Of a stretch of DNA of 64,000 nt, positions 45,123 to 55,823 are shown one piece after another. The notes below the pieces were generated by a model that saw nothing but the letters and a program-made list of their open reading frames with translations, was not told the DNA's origin and did not search any database. The stretch is from Usnea hakonensis (taxonomy: Eukaryota; Ascomycota; Lecanoromycetes; Lecanorales; Parmeliaceae), in NCBI GenBank assembly GCA_013423325.1, contig BLJB01000125.1:148702-212701 (forward strand). The letters are read 5' to 3'. Position 1 is the stretch's first letter. Every line of letters begins with the position of its first letter. A program made the position numbers and the translations under genes.

Positions 45123-48100
45123 ATGGCATCATTGGGCAAACCCCCTACGAACCAGCGACAGGGCTCTAGGCCCAATTCAGCATCATCTTCGTCCGTCATT
45201 ACAGTACAGCGTGCGTCTTCAGTCACAGCACGGAATAGCACCCACCCCTCAGTCACAGGCTTGAGATCGCAGAGTCCCAACGAAGCCAATCCGATACCCA
45301 CAAACCTTACAGGTCGCACACTGTCCCCAGAGACCACCAAGCGAAGGTCTAGTGCTTTGTATACTCGTCCGGATAGTGGGAGTGGCTTTCGAGAAGGCGT
45401 GGGCAACCTGAACAGATGGTCTCAATCTACGGGCTCAAGCAAAAATTCTGTCCATAATAGACGAAGCAGCTTTTCAAAGAGACTTTCTGGATCTTTCGGT
45501 TCCTTTGGTGGCTTTGCGGGTGGCCAGTCGCAGACGCCATCTCCCAACGTAACATTTTCAACCAGAGGACGACCATCCCCACAGAAAAGCCCTGCGGCGC
45601 AAGCAAAGGCGTCGTCGCCGTCGAAGCCAGCGCCAGTTCTACCTCCTATCGTCACACTATCATCCTTGTCTCATGCTGTTGACGCAGCAGACTCGCCGTC
45701 AACCATAGCAACAGTCACGCCGGCAACCGCTGACATACTTTCACCGTCAAACCGCACTTCAACCCAGCGCGACTACTTCGGAGATGGATGGAGCTCCCGC
45801 TCTCCTACGAAATCGATGGCGGGAATGAAGCGTCCCGCGCCTTCGTATTCTGCTAGACCAAACAAACTCTCACCCATAACTATTGACAACTCCACTAGCC
45901 CTGGCTCGCCTGGCCCTCCTGAGTCCGCATACTCCCCACGCACTACATCTCGACTCAAGCACGCATCTCGTCGAATCTCACAGAATGGTCATCATCGGTA
46001 CCGAGACGACCCCAATAAGGGCAGTGCTACTACCGAAGGGGAAAGCTCAGCTTCTGATAACCGTGCTCGAGCTGATAGGGCGCAAAGGCGCAAAGCTCCT
46101 TCGCAGAAGGCCATGTTGTCTAAAGCTTTGCAAAAGGCACACCATGCAGTTACCCTGGACCAACACTCAAATTTTGAAGGAGCCATGCATGCATACCAAG
46201 ATGCTTGTGCCTTGCTACAAAAAGTGATGATCAGAAGCTCGGGCATTGAAGATCGGCAGAAGTTGGATGCTGTTGTAAGTCATGGTCCTCTAGTATTGAA
46301 GCAGAGGGTCATACTAATATTATTACCAGCGCAATACGTATGAAGCACGTATCGCCGAGTTACGTGGCACTGAGTCAGCGTACCCCTCTGGAGACGGCAA
46401 GACTTTGCCACAGCGTCCTCCGGAAAGAGACTCGAACGGTTCCGAAGTCTTGTCAGTTGCCACGGACAACGATGATGAAGAGAGAATTGTGGGAACAGCA
46501 AAGGCGGCACCTCTCGACAATGAAGATACACGCGGAGAAAAGCTGCCGCATCTCGGCCACATATCTACCCTACCTCCGAGGCGGCAATCATTACACGGAA
46601 CTGCCTATAGGGTAGAGGGTCGAGATATACAAATTTCGAATCGAATACAAGTCCAGCAACAGCTACGAGCGAAACACAAGGGTTCGGACACTATCGACGG
46701 GGCTCATTTACATCTCAGCACAGATGCCTATCAAGAGTATATGCCGCAACCTCTGTCACCGCGACGTCCTCCATCGCCTGGTCCTATGACAGAGACTCTC
46801 ACCCGGTCACCCACGGATATATCAGGGCCATCTGCACCAGACAACGACTCTAATAGATCCGACTCTATTCGCCAGGACAATGGGGAGCATACGTCTTGGC
46901 TCAACACTATCAACGAATCGAGCGGATCTTCGGCCTCATCTGTGCATTCGCGCAGATCAGCCGTCGGTCTCAGGAGAAAACATATACGAGCTGCGAGCGG
47001 TCAGACGGAGGCAGAATTTGACGCAGCACTCGATGCAGCAGTAGAGGCAGCCTATGATGATGGGTTTGAGCCCGACGACGAGGGAGACTATGACGAGCAG
47101 CTAATGAACGATCCCGAGTACCATCTCGGAGAACCTGAAGCGCCGTCTCATGCCAGGAGAAGTGTTGAATTGGCCAAAGAAAACGACCGGGAAGCTGAGC
47201 GAGAAGCTGCGGTCTCCCGGGCCAAGGAAAGAGAACGAGAACGACTTCAAGGCGCAAGAGACAGCATTGACTTCGGATATGACGACGAGGAAGATGAGGA
47301 GGAAGAGCGAATGCTCGAAGAAATGACCAGGGACTACATTATCGACGATGAATACGACCTTCAGACGAAGTCCGCTCTTCCACGTCAATCAGACTCCAGC
47401 GGGTTCTCTGGGAGGACATGGATCAGTTCGTATGGCTCTAATCCAACGTCAGCTGGAACCTCGTTGTCAACCGTTGCTGAAGCTTCGATGCTGCCTTCGA
47501 TGGCGGCGCAGCTGAAAGAGAATCCGCTGCCGCCCCCCTTGCATCCTCCACCCTCAAGTGCTCTTCCGCCTCCGCCATTGTCGGCATCACCAAAGACCTC
47601 TCAGCAAGCTAATGGTACTACGGTCAGACCTCCGACTTTAGGCTCTAGGAATGCAAGCCCAGGCGTCCAAGAGCGCAGATCGTCAGGCATGAAACGAAAG
47701 CCGCTGAAGATTGAGACGTATGCCAAACACTCAGATACGTCTGAGTCTGAAGCCGCGAGGACTCGGCCAGCCTCTATTGCAAAAACAACGATACCCACTC
47801 CGGCAGCGGCCGAGCCACCCAAACCTACGATCCCTGTTTCGGAATCCCAACAGCTTCTGCCAAGCCTTGCTTTCAATCCAGTGCCGTCTTCAGCTACGCT
47901 ACCAAGCAGCAGCCGCAAAGGGTCCTCGCCTTTTCCTGGATCTGATACGACTGATCAGACTTCGTCAACTGCTTCTGCTCTTACCAGAGTGACCTCAGCA
48001 GATAGCGACCACAGTGTACCATCTATGCCAGGATCCCCTGCCCGTTTCGCTGGCAAAGCTGCAACTGGACTGAGGAAGAACTTCTCCTCGTCCAGTCTGC

Positions 48101-49258
48101 GAAACAAAAATCTAACTGTCATTGTCCCAGAGACACAACACGATGCATCATCAAATGCTTCTCTTAGTAGTTTGTCGTCAACACCAAAGCAACAAAGAGT
48201 CCCTTCACCAGCGGTACCTGTTCTACCAACACCTATAGAGTCGAGTTTTATCGTCAAAGGCCAGCCTATAGGCGGCCCATACCTTTTCGATAACGACATT
48301 CACTCCCCGGACACTCCTGGCTCTCCGAACCCTCTCGCCAATCACGCGCCTTTACAACTTGAGCCTTGTCCTGAGTCCGCTTTGCTGCGGCCGTTCTGGT
48401 TTCTCCGCGCTATTTATCAGACCATCGCTCACCCGAGAGGCGCTTATGTCTCCAACAAGCTTTTCATCCCCCGAGACATTTGGAGGGTCAAGAACATTAA
48501 GCTAAAGAATGTAGAGGAGAAGGTCTCAAGCTGCGATCTTTTGACTGCTGCATTACTTAAGCTTGGCAAGGTCGACAACATGGATGCGAGTGCAGTGAAG
48601 GATGAGATGGAGTTCTTCGAAACTGTTATGGAACAAGTGCATTCGAATCTATCTAAAAAGCTCGGTAGTGATGTTGGAGTGCAAGGCGCCGCTCAGCTTT
48701 TCAAGTCCTTTGGTGCTGGAGATGAGACAGCCTATCCGGAGGCATTGGCTTCTAAGACTACAAATGCCAGCAGCAAACCCTACCTGTCGTGGCGAAAATT
48801 GCGAAACAAGAACTCTTTGGTTCCAGGTCTGCCTTTGTCGGGCTCAAACATAGTGGCCAGGGACGGTGTCAAAGAAGCTACGACGCTGAGGTCCATCCCT
48901 ATAACTACAGCTTCAAATCCTAGGTTTCCCAGGCGTGATGTCAATCAAATACAATGTGTGGGCCCAAATCCAAGCTACATGGGTGCACTTGCGAGGTTAT
49001 GCGATGCTGCGCAAATTCTAGGTAAAGGAAGCACATTCCCATTCTATCACCCTGCTAATTTGCGTTATAGATCAAATCATTCGTCAGGTAGAAGATCCAG
49101 GACTAAAGCATTCCTCGCAAGTTCACGTTGGACTTGAATTGAGCGCTCGACATGCAGCAGAATTTTTTGGCTTCATCGTGTGCAGATTTGTCTTGACTGA
49201 CATTGGAATCATGCTTGATAAGTTTATCAAGAGAGGGAGTGAGTGGGTTCTGGCGTGA
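45123..49258 (+). CDS. MIT-domain protein, large
   Basis: Exons 45123-46274, 46330-49021 and 49071-49258 give 1343 residues. Both introns are GT-AG with consistent phase. Residues 1-330 are Ser/Pro-rich and disordered. A MIT (microtubule-interacting and trafficking) three-helix domain spans about 333-400 across intron 1: LSKALQKAHHAVTLDQHSNF, GAMHAYQDACALLQKV and NTYEARIAELR. MIT domains bind ESCRT-III tails, so a role at endosomes or in cytokinesis is inferred. An acidic Asp/Glu helix (about 615-650) and an Arg/Glu coiled region (about 665-700) follow, then a long Pro/Ser linker. Residues about 1030-1343 are globular (LRPFWFLRAIYQTIAHPRGA, VSSCDLLTAALLKLGKV, HVGLELSARHAAEFFGFIV) and look conserved although unnamed. 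The third exon is required: without it the frame ends in a low-complexity tail. The start is the first ATG after a GTG-initiated open stretch. Confidence 0.85.
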
Positions 49259-50532
49259 CCTCGTGCAAATGCGGTGCGATTGTAAGACGTTGGGGCAGTG
49301 GAATGTATCCCTTTCAGGAAGCGAGACATCACGTTTGATTATGGATGATGAAGGGGGAGAGAGGTAGGCTGCACCATTCAGCCACGCTTCTGGTTATGTT
49401 TGCTTTACTTGAATGGCTCTCCGATACTGGAGAAGGCGGTGGTGGAGGAGGAAGAGAGCTCTATTTACTGTCCATACTACCTACCATATTATGTGTATCT
49501 GCTACGGCCGACGTGCTGGATCATCTACTATATAGGAATTCCCGCAATTATCAAAGACCATCCACCACGTCGCTGGGGACCTGAAATAGCCGTTCCATCT
49601 ATCGCCTACAAGTACGCTTGAACCCTTCTGCAGGGCTACCACGACGTAGTTTGCGAGTACAAGATCAACGGATAGCGAGTCGGCCAAGACCGGTTTAGCG
49701 AGAGGAAAGAACTGGCTTGAGATATCTGCTAGTTCACAGTCGTTCAAATTGCGTTTGGCAAGATTGCGATGAGGAAAAGAAGACCTCAAGGTCTTGGGCT
49801 CGTTGTCTTACTCCGAGCCCTAGGTCTGGAGGACTATTAGATGGTCAGGAGTGATAGTCCTCAACCTCCAGAGCAGTACCGAAAAGGTAAGTTTTGGGGT
49901 ACTCTTACGGCATACGGCTTCACATGCATAGAACCCACGAATGAAAGGACATTCCAGACTACGCATGCCATGTTCACGAATAACATTTGAGCGATTGAAA
50001 TTGTGGTAATCCACTATATGGGTTCTGTTCTAACGCATATGGGTTGTTGCTTAAAGGTTTGGTATCGGACACTGAAGCGAGGTTCTCAGCTAAAGCGTGA
50101 TATGCGAGCTAGTCACCTCTTACAACTATCATGACCTTGACGTATTCTTTTCGAAGTTTGCAGCCGTCTCCTTAGATACGCGGCTGACGGAATTCAGCAC
50201 TAGTTCGGACCAATGATACTAGTAAGCTCGGTCAGGCCCAATGGACACACGACTAGAATTCCATCGGACGAGAAGACTCTTACAATGAGTGAAATAACTA
50301 CATCGCTTTGGCAAGAGTGTCAACACTCTACGTCGTCAGCTGTGAGGACACTAGAGATCTAAAATCAAGGGTCTCGCATGAGAGGGTCTGCTACCACTCC
50401 GAACCATGGAGAGTAATCACAGATTACAAATTCTGAATCTTACCCTCCTTCATCACACTGACATTCACCACCTTCCTCAACAATCCCCAGTAACAACCCA
50501 TACTCTCCTTGCAAGAAACCCCCCCTCAGACC
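49259..50532. other. Intergenic
   Basis: No gene supported; short frames in both strands lack features. The 3' UTR of the MIT gene and the promoter of the hydrolase gene lie here. Confidence 0.5.
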
Positions 50533-51423
50533 ATGACCAAACCCACTTTTCTCCTTGTCCCCGGCGCCTGGCTCCAACCCTCCATCTACACTAGCGTCAT
50601 CGAGAATCTGAATGCCCACGGCTATCCCACAGTTGGCCTGCCGCTCCCCTCTGCAGGCGCCATACCTCCCCACACATCCTTCAAGGAGGACGTGAACGCC
50701 ATCCGCGCTTCCATTTCCAAGCTCGTGGAAACAGAAGAAAAGGAAGTCGTTCTCGTCGTACATTCTTACACAGGTATGCCTGGCACCGAGGCACCCAAGG
50801 ATCTTGGTAGGCAAGAACGTCAGGAAAAGGGGTTGAAAGGCGGAGTCGTGAGGTTGGTTTTCATCATGGCGTTCGCGATGCCAGAAGGCTTCCAACCGAC
50901 TGCCGGTGGAGCCCAGATGCCAGAGTGGATGAAAGTGGATCTCGAGGTCGGTCCCCTCATCCACAACAACAATAATAGCTGCCCCTTTACCTCCACCGCT
51001 TCCTTGAAGTCAACAACCTTTTGAAACACCGACCCCGATTTAATAACACCCCGTTTCTCAAATCCACAGAAAAGCATCGTCACCGTCTCCCCCTCCGACG
51101 CCAAAGCAATCTTCTTCAACGATCTCCCCCCCGCCCAAGCAGACGAGTGGGCCTCGACACTCACCCACCAGAGCCTCGGCGTCTACTCCAGCACGCAAAC
51201 GTATGCCGCCTGGCGCTACATTCCCTCTACGTACGTGATTGGAGAGCGGGATCAGACGACTTTTACGCCGCGGGTCGTCGAGATGATTATCAACGGTGCG
51301 AGGGACGTGGAGTCCAGCGCTTTCGATGTCGTGGAGAGGTGTGATGGTGGGCATTGTCTTATGGTTAGTCGACCGGGGTGGTTGGCGGAGGTGCTTAGGC
51401 GGGCTGCTGGGGAGGTGGTGTGA
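50533..51423 (+). CDS. Alpha/beta-hydrolase (EstC-like)
   Basis: Exons 50533-50946 and 51070-51423 give 255 residues, the normal length of this small esterase group. The N-terminal strand TKPTFLLVPGAWLQPSIYTS carries the oxyanion-hole region (PGAW). The nucleophile elbow is VVHSYTGMPG with Ser78; the group usually has HSYGG, so Gly to Thr is a change. Acid and base are Asp199 (VIGERDQT) and His233 (ERCDGGHCLMVSRP), giving a full Ser-Asp-His triad. It should hydrolyse a small ester or related substrate in the cytosol; the substrate is unknown. The intron is GT-AG (donor GAG|GTCGGT is weak, acceptor CCACAG good) and phase 0. The start at 50533 directly precedes the first strand. Confidence 0.82.
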
Positions 51424-52269
51424 GTTTATGATGGGTTGGTAGGGCTGGGATGGAGAGAGGGGAGTGGGAAGTATTCGGTGAGGGACGCTGAAGTTGTACT
51501 GGCTCGCTCATTGAGTGAGTTATCTTACGATAAGTTTTTCCATCTCGTACCACCCACCCACCCACCCCCCTATCACCAACCCTCTTCCCTAAATAGACCT
51601 TCCCCCCCCCCCTCCCCTGAAAATATATACCAACAAATCCACAAAAAACCAATTTACACAAACCTGTCTCCCACCCTTTTCCCACACCCCCCACCTCCCT
51701 TCCTTAAAACCCCACCAACGCAATGAGCTCACACGCATCTCCATTAACGCACTCTCCCCCCCGCATTGACAAAAATTCATTTCTACAAACCTTGACGACT
51801 CGAGCAATTTTAGTGTTTCGATAGCAGCCGTCATAGATTGGGGAGTTTTGTTGTTCTTTAGGTTGCGATGCGGGAGGTAGATGCGTAGATTGGTACCGTG
51901 GAAAGGGTTGGGGGGGGGGGGGGGGAAGTTGTTTTTTTTTTTTTTTTTTTTTTGTGGGGGGGNNTGGGGGGGGGGGGGGAGGAGTTTTTTTTTTTTTTTT
52001 TTTTTTTTTGCTGCGGGGCTGTCATATTGGTATCGGGAAACGGCTGGATGTGATGGCTGATTGAGGTTATTGATTGGGACAAGTGGGGGTCCATGGAAGC
52101 GGTGAGTTACTTACGTTTCGGGCTGGGATGGGGAGATTTGGTCTCTCAAAGTAATGGGCGTTAGGAGATAAATATAGCACGGCTGGACTCTTGGCATTTA
52201 CGTACTTGCATAGCGATTTCGGTAGATTGGCAACGCAAGAGGCGTTGTGTGGCCTTTCTTGCGGCAGCA
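51424..52269. other. Homopolymer-rich intergenic tract with undetermined bases
   Basis: CCCACC repeats and poly-C near 51548-51620 are followed by runs of G and T from about 51911 to 52007. Two N positions (51963-51964) sit in the middle of this tract, so its exact length is uncertain. No gene is supported. Confidence 0.7.
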
Positions 52270-52500
52270 TTATGAATCGAAAATGACCTGTACATACTTC
52301 CTCACATAGGCGCAGCTCCGCTTCGCGCTCTCTTCAATTCCCTCGGGACACCAATCGAAATAATGACCGGCCCCCTCCACGATCTCAATATCCGCCTCTG
52401 CTCTCAGCGCCTCGACTGCTAAGCGAGAAGGCGAGCTCCATTCCATTTGCATGATGAGCTCTTCGCACGGATGCTTTTTGTACTGAGGTCATAGGACTTG
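52270..52500 (-). pseudogene. C-terminal remnant of an alpha/beta hydrolase
   Basis: The minus frame after an in-frame stop encodes PQYKKHPCEELIMQMEWSSP, then ADIEIVEGAGHYFDWCPEG, ending 60 codons after the ATG at 52452. The EGAGHYFDW segment is the His-containing end of an alpha/beta hydrolase, and D.QY...EE..MQMEW fits the cap/Asp region. The rest of the enzyme is not found upstream, where frames are unrelated. A truncated paralogue of a hydrolase is the best reading. Confidence 0.45.
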
Positions 52501-52730
52501 TTCTGGAGGACACTGAATCTTGGTATGCACCTCTCGGTCTCAGGTCTTTGAAGATCTGACCATGTACTCAAACATGCCTGCCCTACTGCTTCATGGTAGC
52601 TCTGTGAAAAGATCGGGGCGTCAAGGACTATTCTTTGTCGATGGACGACTCGGTGAGGCAGACTTTTGCGACGAGCCCAACTCCCTATTGGCGTAGCAAT
52701 TTTCTGAAAAGTATCCAAGCTCGAGGCTCC

Positions 52731-53120
52731 TCATCTCGCATGATCCTCACGCCAAAGCCACACCCCACCAACGACGACACTACCAAAAGCCAGCGGCAGT
52801 CCCACAATCCCAATAGCGACCTTTCTCGCAAGTGTCCGATGCTCTTCAATCATAGTGTGACCTTCCCGCCTTGATCCCGCCTTAAGCATTTCGGGCGTTG
52901 TAGCACTGAGTTCTGAGATTAAGTGGCCGAGCGAGGGACCTGAGAGAGAAGGTTTGTGCTTTGCGGATGCAAGTGTTGTCTCATCGTTGATGCTGCGGCG
53001 AGGAGGTTGAGGAGAGCGGAAGGCAGATGCTGTTGGGGAAAAGCATCGGGCGGCGTGATGGTGGACAGCTTTGGGATTGAGGAGAGCGATTGATTGACGA
53101 TAGGTTATGTGCGACAGCAT
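52731..53120 (-). CDS. Small mitochondrial-type membrane protein
   Basis: A single-exon frame of 129 residues. The N-terminus (MLSHITYRQSIALLNPKAVH, then RCFSPTASAFRSPQPPRR) is Arg/Ser-rich without acidic residues, as in mitochondrial targeting sequences, with RCF|S-like cleavage context. One hydrophobic helix lies near the C-terminus (KVAIGIVGLPLAFGSVVVGG), followed by VWLWREDHAR. The middle segment SLGHLISELSATTPEMLKAG looks structured. An inner-membrane location is inferred. No family name can be given. It lies convergent to nothing and 330 bases from the next minus-strand gene. Confidence 0.5.
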   Translation of the reverse strand: MLSHITYRQSIALLNPKAVHHHAARCFSPTASAFRSPQPPRRSINDETTLASAKHKPSLSGPSLGHLISELSATTPEMLKAGSRREGHTMIEEHRTLARKVAIGIVGLPLAFGSVVVGGVWLWREDHAR

Positions 53121-53448
53121 TTGGTTTGCTTTTCGTGGCTTTTAAAATCCGGTGAGAAGAGCGTTCTGATCAGATGGACCACGACAAACCATCAGCGTTG
53201 TAGGAGTATCGTTCCTCGGTTGTCGTGCGAGGTGGAATATCCCGCCTTGGCATTCATGCCAAGAGAACGAGGGGAAATATGGAATTGAAACTCACGTGAC
53301 CTGATTGTGAGTCGCCTTTGCAGTTAAGGTCTTGTCTTGAACGTACATTTTCGTCTTCCAGCTTTATACGAGAAGAAAAGATAGTCCCTCCGCCCTTCCT
53401 CAGAATAAATTATAAAACCAGGAGAGACGAAAACAACTCCACCCACCC
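53121..53448. other. Intergenic
   Basis: Promoter of the small mitochondrial-type gene and 3' region of the next minus gene. Nothing further recognised. Confidence 0.5.
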
Positions 53449-54149
53449 TCAACCCCAGACCCCCACAATCACACTCACAACTCCCCACCCCGCTCCAATC
53501 GCCACCAGTAGTTGTCTGATCACTTTACTGTTCTGAATCCCCTCGTTAAAGCCACTCGCGAATGGAACCTTCGCTTTCGCCCCCCAGAAGCTTCGATTGT
53601 GCAGGTATGCCGCGGCACAAGCTGCGACGTTGAGGTACGGCAATACGGTCGTCCAAAGCCATGAAGAAGGAGATGATGACGACGATGATGACGACGATGA
53701 TGATGACGGGGTGTTAAGGAAGGCGTGGAAGAACAAAAGCGCAAGAGAGCTCATGAAGCTTAACAGGATCTTATACATGTCATATCATATACATACGTCA
53801 GCTATATACAACCAAAACGATATAATTACCTAGCTAGGAAACATATGTAGTCTTGCAGTGAACTTTTCTCTATTCTCATCATGATCATCATCCCATTTTC
53901 ATAACGAATACTAGGCAAAATCTCCAGAACGGGAGCACAAACAGCAATAGCACAACTCGCCTGTGTCCTCCTCGTCCCGTGCAGCTGCCCGGCCGCCGTA
54001 TCCGAGTACTCCGCCGCACGCTCAGCGCGATTCTTGCCGCCGCTGAGGTTCGTGATTGCGAGGTGAGATTTGCGGCCTGCGAACAGGGAGAGGAGCGATA
54101 TGAGGGGAAGGATGAGGATTAGGATGAAGGGGCTGGCGGCGATTGACAT
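53449..54149 (-). CDS. Multi-pass membrane protein of unknown function
   Basis: Exons 54149-53943 and 53769-53449 give 175 residues. The intron (donor GCT|GTTTGT, CTGAC branch site, acceptor TATAAG) fuses two hydrophobic halves into one continuous helix, QASCAIA + ILLSFMSSLALLFF. An alternative donor at 53829 with acceptor at 53759 also keeps a frame but adds a Met-rich loop. Hydrophobic segments: residues about 4-22 (SPFILILILPLISLLSLFA), about 64-85, and two C-terminal (TVLPYLNVAACAAAYL; VIRQLLVAIGAGWGVVSVIV). A poly-Ser run encoded by an AGY/TCR microsatellite (53663-53708) lies in the loop. Exon 1 resembles the soluble linker of small MAPEG-like proteins only in layout. Function unknown. 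Confidence 0.5.
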
Positions 54150-54466
54150 GGTTTTTGGTTGCGTGGTTTGATGGATGTCAGAGGATGGTGATGGTGGAGG
54201 AGAGAGGGAGAGAAGGGAGATATCAGGCGATTATGTAAGGGATACTAGCCTATTTAGGTGTTGCAAATGTGATTGGAATCATTGAACTTTATGCGTATCA
54301 CACACGTGACTTTGTCAAATGATTATGACTTTCTCAGCCTTTTTTTGTTTTGGCAGGGGATATCCCACAGGAAATCAAGATTGACGGCATTAGTTGAGCC
54401 TTCTGCTCCTTGATCTCCTTCTCTTGGTGAGCAATAGTCGTCTCGAGTCTTACTTCGAGGCCCCGC
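54150..54466. other. Intergenic
   Basis: Purine-rich (GGAGA repeats near 54195-54215) promoter of the membrane-protein gene; nothing else recognised. Confidence 0.5.
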
Positions 54467-54877
54467 TCACGCACCTCCAACCAACCGCCTCGTCACCACC
54501 GGCTCCTCGACAACCACAATCGACATCTTCGCCCGATCCATAAACATCTCTTCATCCGCCGTCAGCCTCTCCTTCGCTTCCCCCTGACCCACGATCCCCA
54601 TCAGTGTCTGGAACTTGGCTTCGTCCTCAAACGTCAGTTCCGCAAAAGCATCGTACTGGAAATCTGGCTGCGTGCCCACCACCACTGTGGCCGGGTGCGC
54701 GTTTTCGGAGGTTGCGTCCTGGGATCGCTGGATGTAAAAGCGCTTGTGGGATTGGGGGAAGTGCGGACCGGCGAGGGATTGGATTAGGGGGACGTGGATG
54801 TCTTCGTAGTGGGATTTGAAGGCGGCGGGGGTGGTGCCTGCTTTGCGGTAGCAGAAGATGAGGACTGTGAAGGTCAT
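54467..54877 (-). CDS. EthD-domain dimeric alpha-beta barrel protein
   Basis: A single-exon frame of 136 residues starting at MTFTVLIFCYRKAG (ATG at 54877). The frame is open 50 codons further upstream, but that part is unlike the family. The EthD signature is clear: a first strand, FKSHYEDIHVPLIQSLAG (HYE..HVPL motif), a long variable loop, then YDAFAELTFEDEAKFQTLMG. EthD-like proteins form dimeric ferredoxin-like barrels; members act as decarboxylases or dehydratases in polyketide pathways or as small accessory proteins in degradation. No biosynthetic cluster surrounds this gene, so its substrate is unknown. The C-terminus keeps an acidic helix and RAKMSIVVVEE strand. Confidence 0.8.
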   Translation of the reverse strand: MTFTVLIFCYRKAGTTPAAFKSHYEDIHVPLIQSLAGPHFPQSHKRFYIQRSQDATSENAHPATVVVGTQPDFQYDAFAELTFEDEAKFQTLMGIVGQGEAKERLTADEEMFMDRAKMSIVVVEEPVVTRRLVGGA

Positions 54878-55823
54878 TTTTGGGGGGTTGGTGGGTGAGG
54901 AGTAGTGGAGGGAGGATTTTGATATACAATGGGATTTGTTCTGTTGGAAAGTTTCAAGTTCTGAAGAGGATGTAGTGGAAAGGAAGATGAGTCCTGTAGA
55001 TATCTTATTGAGGTGAAATATCTTCACTCTTATAAGATACTCAGGTAAAATAGAGTGCTGACATTGAGTACTTTTATTAGACCTCTATCCCGTGGGGGGT
55101 AAAACTCAGGGGTAAGCGACCGAACATGAAAAGAAGTCCCTTTTATACTTCAACAACTACTACCTTTATCAAAAAAGTTCTAATATAAATATTGTTTTTA
55201 TATCTAAAACTTTTGGACCAAACTTTTTATCGAAAAATGATGTTATAGAAAATCAAGTTTATCGCCAAAAAATTTGGAGATAAAGTATCGCCAAGATATT
55301 TTACCCTACACTTTACCAATCCGTGGATACCGTGAGTCATAGCCTGGTCACACAGCACCGGAATTAATCCAACAACCTTGTCCGAGAAATCTCTGAGTGC
55401 GATATCAAGTATTCAAGCTGGATCACTGAGGCGACTCAAGGGCTCGTCGGCGGATTTAGCGTAAATACGTTTTTGTACGGAAGAGCCGCAAGCCCAAACT
55501 TTCTGGATGACTCGCCAGCTTATTAAGTGAGCGGACAAAAAAAGTCTTTTCTCTGGAAGAAATACCTACTGGGTTTTCATTGCATCGTGCCTTGTCGATT
55601 CGTTTTACGGTCCTCATAGCAAAGCCGTCTCGATTCCTTGAGAGTGGGAAGATACCTTATGTTGTGTCGACGCTAAAACTTACTAAAATACGATCTACAC
55701 CCGAAGAGGAAAAGTCTTAAGAACTTCGTTTCTTATAAAGCTGTGTACTTCTTTTTCTTTTCTCTTATATACGCTTATATACGATATAATAATGAAGTAA
55801 AGAGAAACATAAAGACCCCCCAA
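54878..55823. other. AT-rich gene-free stretch
   Basis: 55050-55800 is markedly AT-rich compared with flanks (for example TATAAATATTG-like runs and AAACTTTTGGACCAAACTTTTT near 55205-55230) and lacks any frame of note. It may be decayed repeat sequence hit by C-to-T mutation. The LysM gene ends at its right edge. Confidence 0.45.

Noticed and set aside
49022..49137. MIT gene ending at 49137 by reading through intron 2
   Set aside because: Splicing 49022-49070 gives a well-composed C-terminus to 49258 (QVEDPGLKHSSQVHVGLELS), whereas read-through gives Ser/Arg-rich low-complexity sequence.
54878..55027. 50-residue N-terminal extension of the EthD-like protein
   Set aside because: EthD proteins start directly at the first strand (MTFTVLIF); the extension is Ser/Thr-rich untranslated-type sequence.
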